From contig NZ_JAVFWN010000019.1 in NCBI RefSeq assembly GCF_030929495.1, positions 55,238-119,237 of the forward strand: DNA of 64,000 nt. Reading direction: 5' to 3'. Source of the DNA: Nocardioides sp. LHD-245 (GTDB lineage Bacteria; Actinomycetota; Actinomycetes; Propionibacteriales; Nocardioidaceae). The notes beneath the pieces were generated by a model. The model did no database searches. It worked only from the letters and a program-made list of their open reading frames with translations, and had not been told where the DNA came from. Both the position numbers and the translations under genes were made by a program. The number at the start of each line of letters is the position of its first letter. Position 1 is the stretch's first letter. Of the stretch, positions 62,323-64,000 are shown piece after piece.

Positions 62323-62350
62323 ACTGGTTCAAACCCAGTATCGCCCACCA
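62323..62350. repeat. attR: 28 bp direct repeat of the tRNA-Val(GAC) 3' end
   Basis: Identical to 47249-47276. Only the tRNA 3' portion is present, so this is the displaced copy rather than a functional tRNA. It marks the right end of the element. Confidence 0.9.
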
Positions 62351-62414
62351 AGTTTCCGCAGGTCAGAGCAGGATTTTCGGATCCGGATCTGAAGTCGGGA
62401 ACATACGGGGAACA

Positions 62415-62440
62415 AGGAGCGGCCAGATCTGGCCGCTCCT
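62415..62440. terminator. Perfect 26 bp palindrome beyond attR
   Basis: Arms AGGAGCGGCCAGA and its complement meet without a loop around the central AGATCT. GTCCTTGTTT follows on the plus side, so it can act as a terminator for transcription leaving the element or for the native tRNA unit. Confidence 0.65.
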
Positions 62441-62466
62441 GTCCTTGTTTACTGACCGGTTGGCTC

Positions 62467-62640
62467 TCATGAAGTGCGGCTCCATCCCTCGCTCACCAGC
62501 CAGCCGGCGAGCCATTGGATCTCGTCGGCAGGCGGCACGTCGAAGCCGATGTTGAATCGTCACGCTCGGCCTCGTAGCCAAGGCGGATCGCCGCCGCCAG
62601 GTCGAGCGCCTGGCGTGTGAAGTCTGGATCGACCTCGGAA
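62467..62640 (-). pseudogene. Remnant of an unidentified gene with a one-base frameshift
   Basis: The minus strand reads EVDPDFTRQALDLAAAIRLGYEAERDD and, after a shift of one base near 62555, FNIGFDVPPADEIQWLAGWLVSEGWSRTS followed by a stop. Both halves look like ordinary protein and join naturally if a single base is restored. No start codon lies between it and the upstream stop. Probably the C-terminal remnant of a gene damaged at an island edge. Confidence 0.5.
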
Positions 62641-62645
62641 GTGCC

Positions 62646-62855
62646 TTAGTCGGCGACCACGGCCATCCGGCTCAGGGTTGCCCAGTACCGCGATCCGTTG
62701 TCTGGCCGCAGAGCATTGAGGCGCTGAGCTTCCTGCTCGACAGAACCCTCGTCATCCAGAACCTTCACCACCGAGATCAGCATTGAGATGTCGACGTCGT
62801 GCTCTGAGAGGTATTCGTCGTAGCGCACAATCGGGTACACATGCCGCTTCTTCAC
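62646..62855 (-). CDS. Hypothetical small protein
   Basis: A 69-residue frame from GTG 62855 (HVYPIVRYDEYLSEHDVDISMLISVVKVLDDEGSVEQEAQRLNAL). The sequence looks like real protein. It ends just before the frameshifted remnant and in the same frame, so it could be the N-terminal part of one broken gene. No family recognised. Confidence 0.45.
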   Translation of the reverse strand: MKKRHVYPIVRYDEYLSEHDVDISMLISVVKVLDDEGSVEQEAQRLNALRPDNGSRYWATLSRMAVVAD

Positions 62856-62935
62856 GCCGCAATGATCGCCCGTCGGGCGCGTTGATAGCGAACGCGTTCT
62901 GTTCGTGGCCCGCCGTTGGCTGACAAGATTGACCG

Positions 62936-63319
62936 GTGGACGACGTCGAGCGCGAGGACTTCATCAGCGAGATGTACGCGCTTGTCTTCGAAGAAGGGCT
63001 TCTCTACGAGGCGCCGCTCGGCGCGATCGACCGACTGCCGTCGGGAGACGTCGTCCACGGGCCGTGGGACCGAAACGACTGCGGGCAGGTACTTGGGCGT
63101 TGGCACGCCGAGGGGCTGATCGGACTGTGGGTAAGGAAGCCGGCCGAGACCGACTACGAGGTTTCGGCTGCGGACGCGACTGAAGTGCTGAACTCTCCTC
63201 AACGCTGGCGACCGGAGACGGAGGAGGGCCTCGCATCCGTCGCGCTGACCGACGCTGGGGCCGAAGTCTCGTACGAGCGGTGGCGCGAGCTCGCGCTGGC
63301 GAGCCCCGCCGAAGGCTGA
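62936..63319 (+). CDS. Hypothetical protein
   Basis: A 127-residue acidic protein (DDVEREDFISEMYALVFEEGLLYEAPLGAIDRLPSGDVVHGPWDRND ... LGRWHAEGLIGLWVRKPAETDYEVSAADATEVLNSPQRW). The pattern suggests a small two-domain cytosolic protein, perhaps an immunity-type or regulatory protein, but no family is recognised. GTG start at 62936. Convergent with the 63325 HTH gene, five bases apart. Confidence 0.55.
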   Translation: MDDVEREDFISEMYALVFEEGLLYEAPLGAIDRLPSGDVVHGPWDRNDCGQVLGRWHAEGLIGLWVRKPAETDYEVSAADATEVLNSPQRWRPETEEGLASVALTDAGAEVSYERWRELALASPAEG

Positions 63320-63324
63320 CCGGG

Positions 63325-63522
63325 TCAGCGCCAGTTGCCCACGGGCTTCGCGTCGATGAAGCGTTCGATCGAATCGGCCTTGATCCGCAACGTCTTGCGG
63401 CCGAGACGCACGGCTTCGAGTTGGCCGTCGGCAATGTAGCGCCGGACGGTCCGCGTCGACACAGCGAGTGCGTCGGCGGCGTCGTTAAGGGTGACGAGAC
63501 GTCGGGTGAGGGTGGCGGGCAT
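63325..63522 (-). CDS. Excisionase-like helix-turn-helix protein
   Basis: A 65-residue HTH_17 protein: RRLVTLNDAADALAVSTRTVRRYIADGQLEAVRLGRKTLRIKADSIERFIDAKPV. ATG at 63522 has GGAG seven bases upstream; a GTG at 63600 would add 26 residues of doubtful sequence. It is a second Xis-type protein outside the att-bounded element, pointing to another mobile element or its remnant on this side. Confidence 0.7.
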   Translation of the reverse strand: MPATLTRRLVTLNDAADALAVSTRTVRRYIADGQLEAVRLGRKTLRIKADSIERFIDAKPVGNWR

Positions 63523-63648
63523 GGCGGACTCCGAGGTCACGGCGGACGCCGTTCGTCCGCTCTTGTCCCTCAAGGCCGCACGGCTGCGTCGAGTGGCCAC
63601 GTTTCATCCACGCCGCCGACCATGTGAGCCTTCGGCAGCGTGTCAGGG

Positions 63649-63873
63649 CTACGCGTAGCCGAACTCCTCGCGGATTCGCTCAATGCCGGTCGCCAGGGCG
63701 GTCGCGACGGCCTCGTCGATGGGACCGAGTACTTCGACGACGCGTTCCGGGGTCACGGCTGTCCGCCACTTCAGCAACTCCGAAATGTACTTCTCATACT
63801 CGTCGTCCGGTGTGCCGTAGTCCTTGATGTGACCCCAGGGGTCGAGGTCGGCGAAGAGTCGCGTCATCGCCAA
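63649..63873 (-). CDS. Hypothetical protein, possibly truncated at the N-terminus
   Basis: 74 residues from TTG 63873 (or 72 from ATG 63867): LFADLDPWGHIKDYGTPDDEYEKYISELLKW resembles the DP-x-G and P-x-DEY pattern of small DUF1871-like proteins. Upstream codons in the same frame (63876-63930) also read as protein (LIEEHAALHHYAGLDHY) without a start, back to a TGA at 63931-63933, so the gene may be disrupted. Confidence 0.42.
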   Translation of the reverse strand: MAMTRLFADLDPWGHIKDYGTPDDEYEKYISELLKWRTAVTPERVVEVLGPIDEAVATALATGIERIREEFGYA

Positions 63874-63930
63874 TCGGTAGTGGTCAAGTCCCGCGTAGTG
63901 GTGTAGCGCTGCGTGCTCCTCGATGAGGTG

Positions 63931-64000
63931 TCAGGCGGTCAGCGCGGGCAGGTCATCAGCTCCGATCTCGGGTTCGGTGGTGGGCACGATGTTGACGCGG
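63931..64000 (-). CDS. C-terminal end of an unidentified gene, cut by the window edge
   Basis: The minus strand reads RVNIVPTTEPEIGADDLPALTA then TGA. The residues look coding, and the frame is the same as the 63649 gene, so this may be either a separate gene or part of one gene split by an in-frame stop. No function can be given. Confidence 0.4.
   Translation of the reverse strand, partial: RVNIVPTTEPEIGADDLPALTA

Larger units (their letters stand above)
47249..62350. mobile_element. Integrative element of about 15.1 kb in tRNA-Val(GAC)
   Basis: Bounded by the 28 bp att repeat. The integrase (60972-62165) is next to attR and an excisionase-like gene follows it. A coupled operon runs from a primase-polymerase (56336-59182) through small genes to an HExxH peptidase and a phage tape-measure protein (49805-53593). 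The left end has an HTH gene and a divergent plus-strand operon. No terminase, portal, capsid, relaxase or FtsK/TraB gene was found. It fits neither a complete prophage nor a standard actinobacterial conjugative element; a phage satellite or decayed prophage is possible. Confidence 0.88.

Noticed and set aside
47249..62350. Element as a complete prophage
   Set aside because: Only a tape-measure gene is recognisable; terminase, portal, capsid, other tail and lysis genes are not found in the sequence between the att sites.
47249..62350. Element as a standard actinobacterial conjugative element (pSAM2-like)
   Set aside because: Integrase, Xis and primase are present, but no FtsK/TraB-type translocase or relaxase is encoded.

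Overview
The window is chromosomal DNA of a high-GC actinobacterium, most probably Nocardioides or a close relative (Nocardioidaceae). This is inferred from the GC-rich sequence, frequent GTG starts, 1-4 base gene overlaps, and the conserved gene order aroE-mltG-ruvX-alaS, aspS-hisS, relA-apt-secF-secD-yajC-ruvBAC-yebC-pdxT and pgsA-HIT-thrS.

Layout. 1-7.4 kb: a minus-strand housekeeping operon (aroE, mltG, ruvX, alaS, two small actinobacterial proteins, rarA). 7.5-13.9 kb: a complete oligopeptide-type ABC importer (two ATPases, two permeases, one lipoprotein binding protein). 14-17.9 kb: aspS, hisS and a metallo-beta-lactamase-fold hydrolase, then a plus-strand DUF349 protein. 19.2-20.4 kb: a DUF559 nuclease-like gene bracketed by a roughly 80 bp inverted repeat. 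20.4-30.7 kb: relA/spoT, apt, secF, secD, yajC, ruvB, ruvA, ruvC, yebC, pdxT. 30.7-34.4 kb: a surface-protein cassette lying between pdxT and pdxS. It has two ER-type (SipW-like) signal peptidases, two proteins with an alternate signal peptide containing AYWTD, and an LPETG sortase substrate; one of the peptidases is fused to its own AYWTD-type domain. 34.6-41.5 kb: pdxS, pgsA, HIT, TetR, a GH-like lipoprotein, thrS, dps and an excalibur protein. 41.6-46.9 kb: a methyltransferase, tRNA-Val(CAC), a flavin monooxygenase diverging from a GAF regulator, a DUF1772 protein and a class IV aminotransferase. 47.0-47.3 kb: a tRNA-Gly/Cys/Val cluster with a good promoter.

Accessory part. An integrative element of about 15.1 kb (47249-62350) sits in the 3' end of tRNA-Val(GAC), bounded by a 28 bp direct repeat. 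It encodes a tyrosine integrase, an excisionase-like protein, a primase-polymerase/helicase, several small Cys-rich proteins, an HTH regulator with paired operators, and two CPxWC (DUF6907-like) proteins. The primase-led operon ends in a full-length phage tail tape-measure protein and an orphan HExxH peptidase. I see no capsid, portal, terminase or conjugative translocase gene. My reading is a possible phage satellite, or a specialised mobilisable element, that keeps one tail gene. Beyond the right att site the sequence stays accessory in character: gene remnants, another excisionase-like HTH protein and small hypotheticals run to the end of the window.
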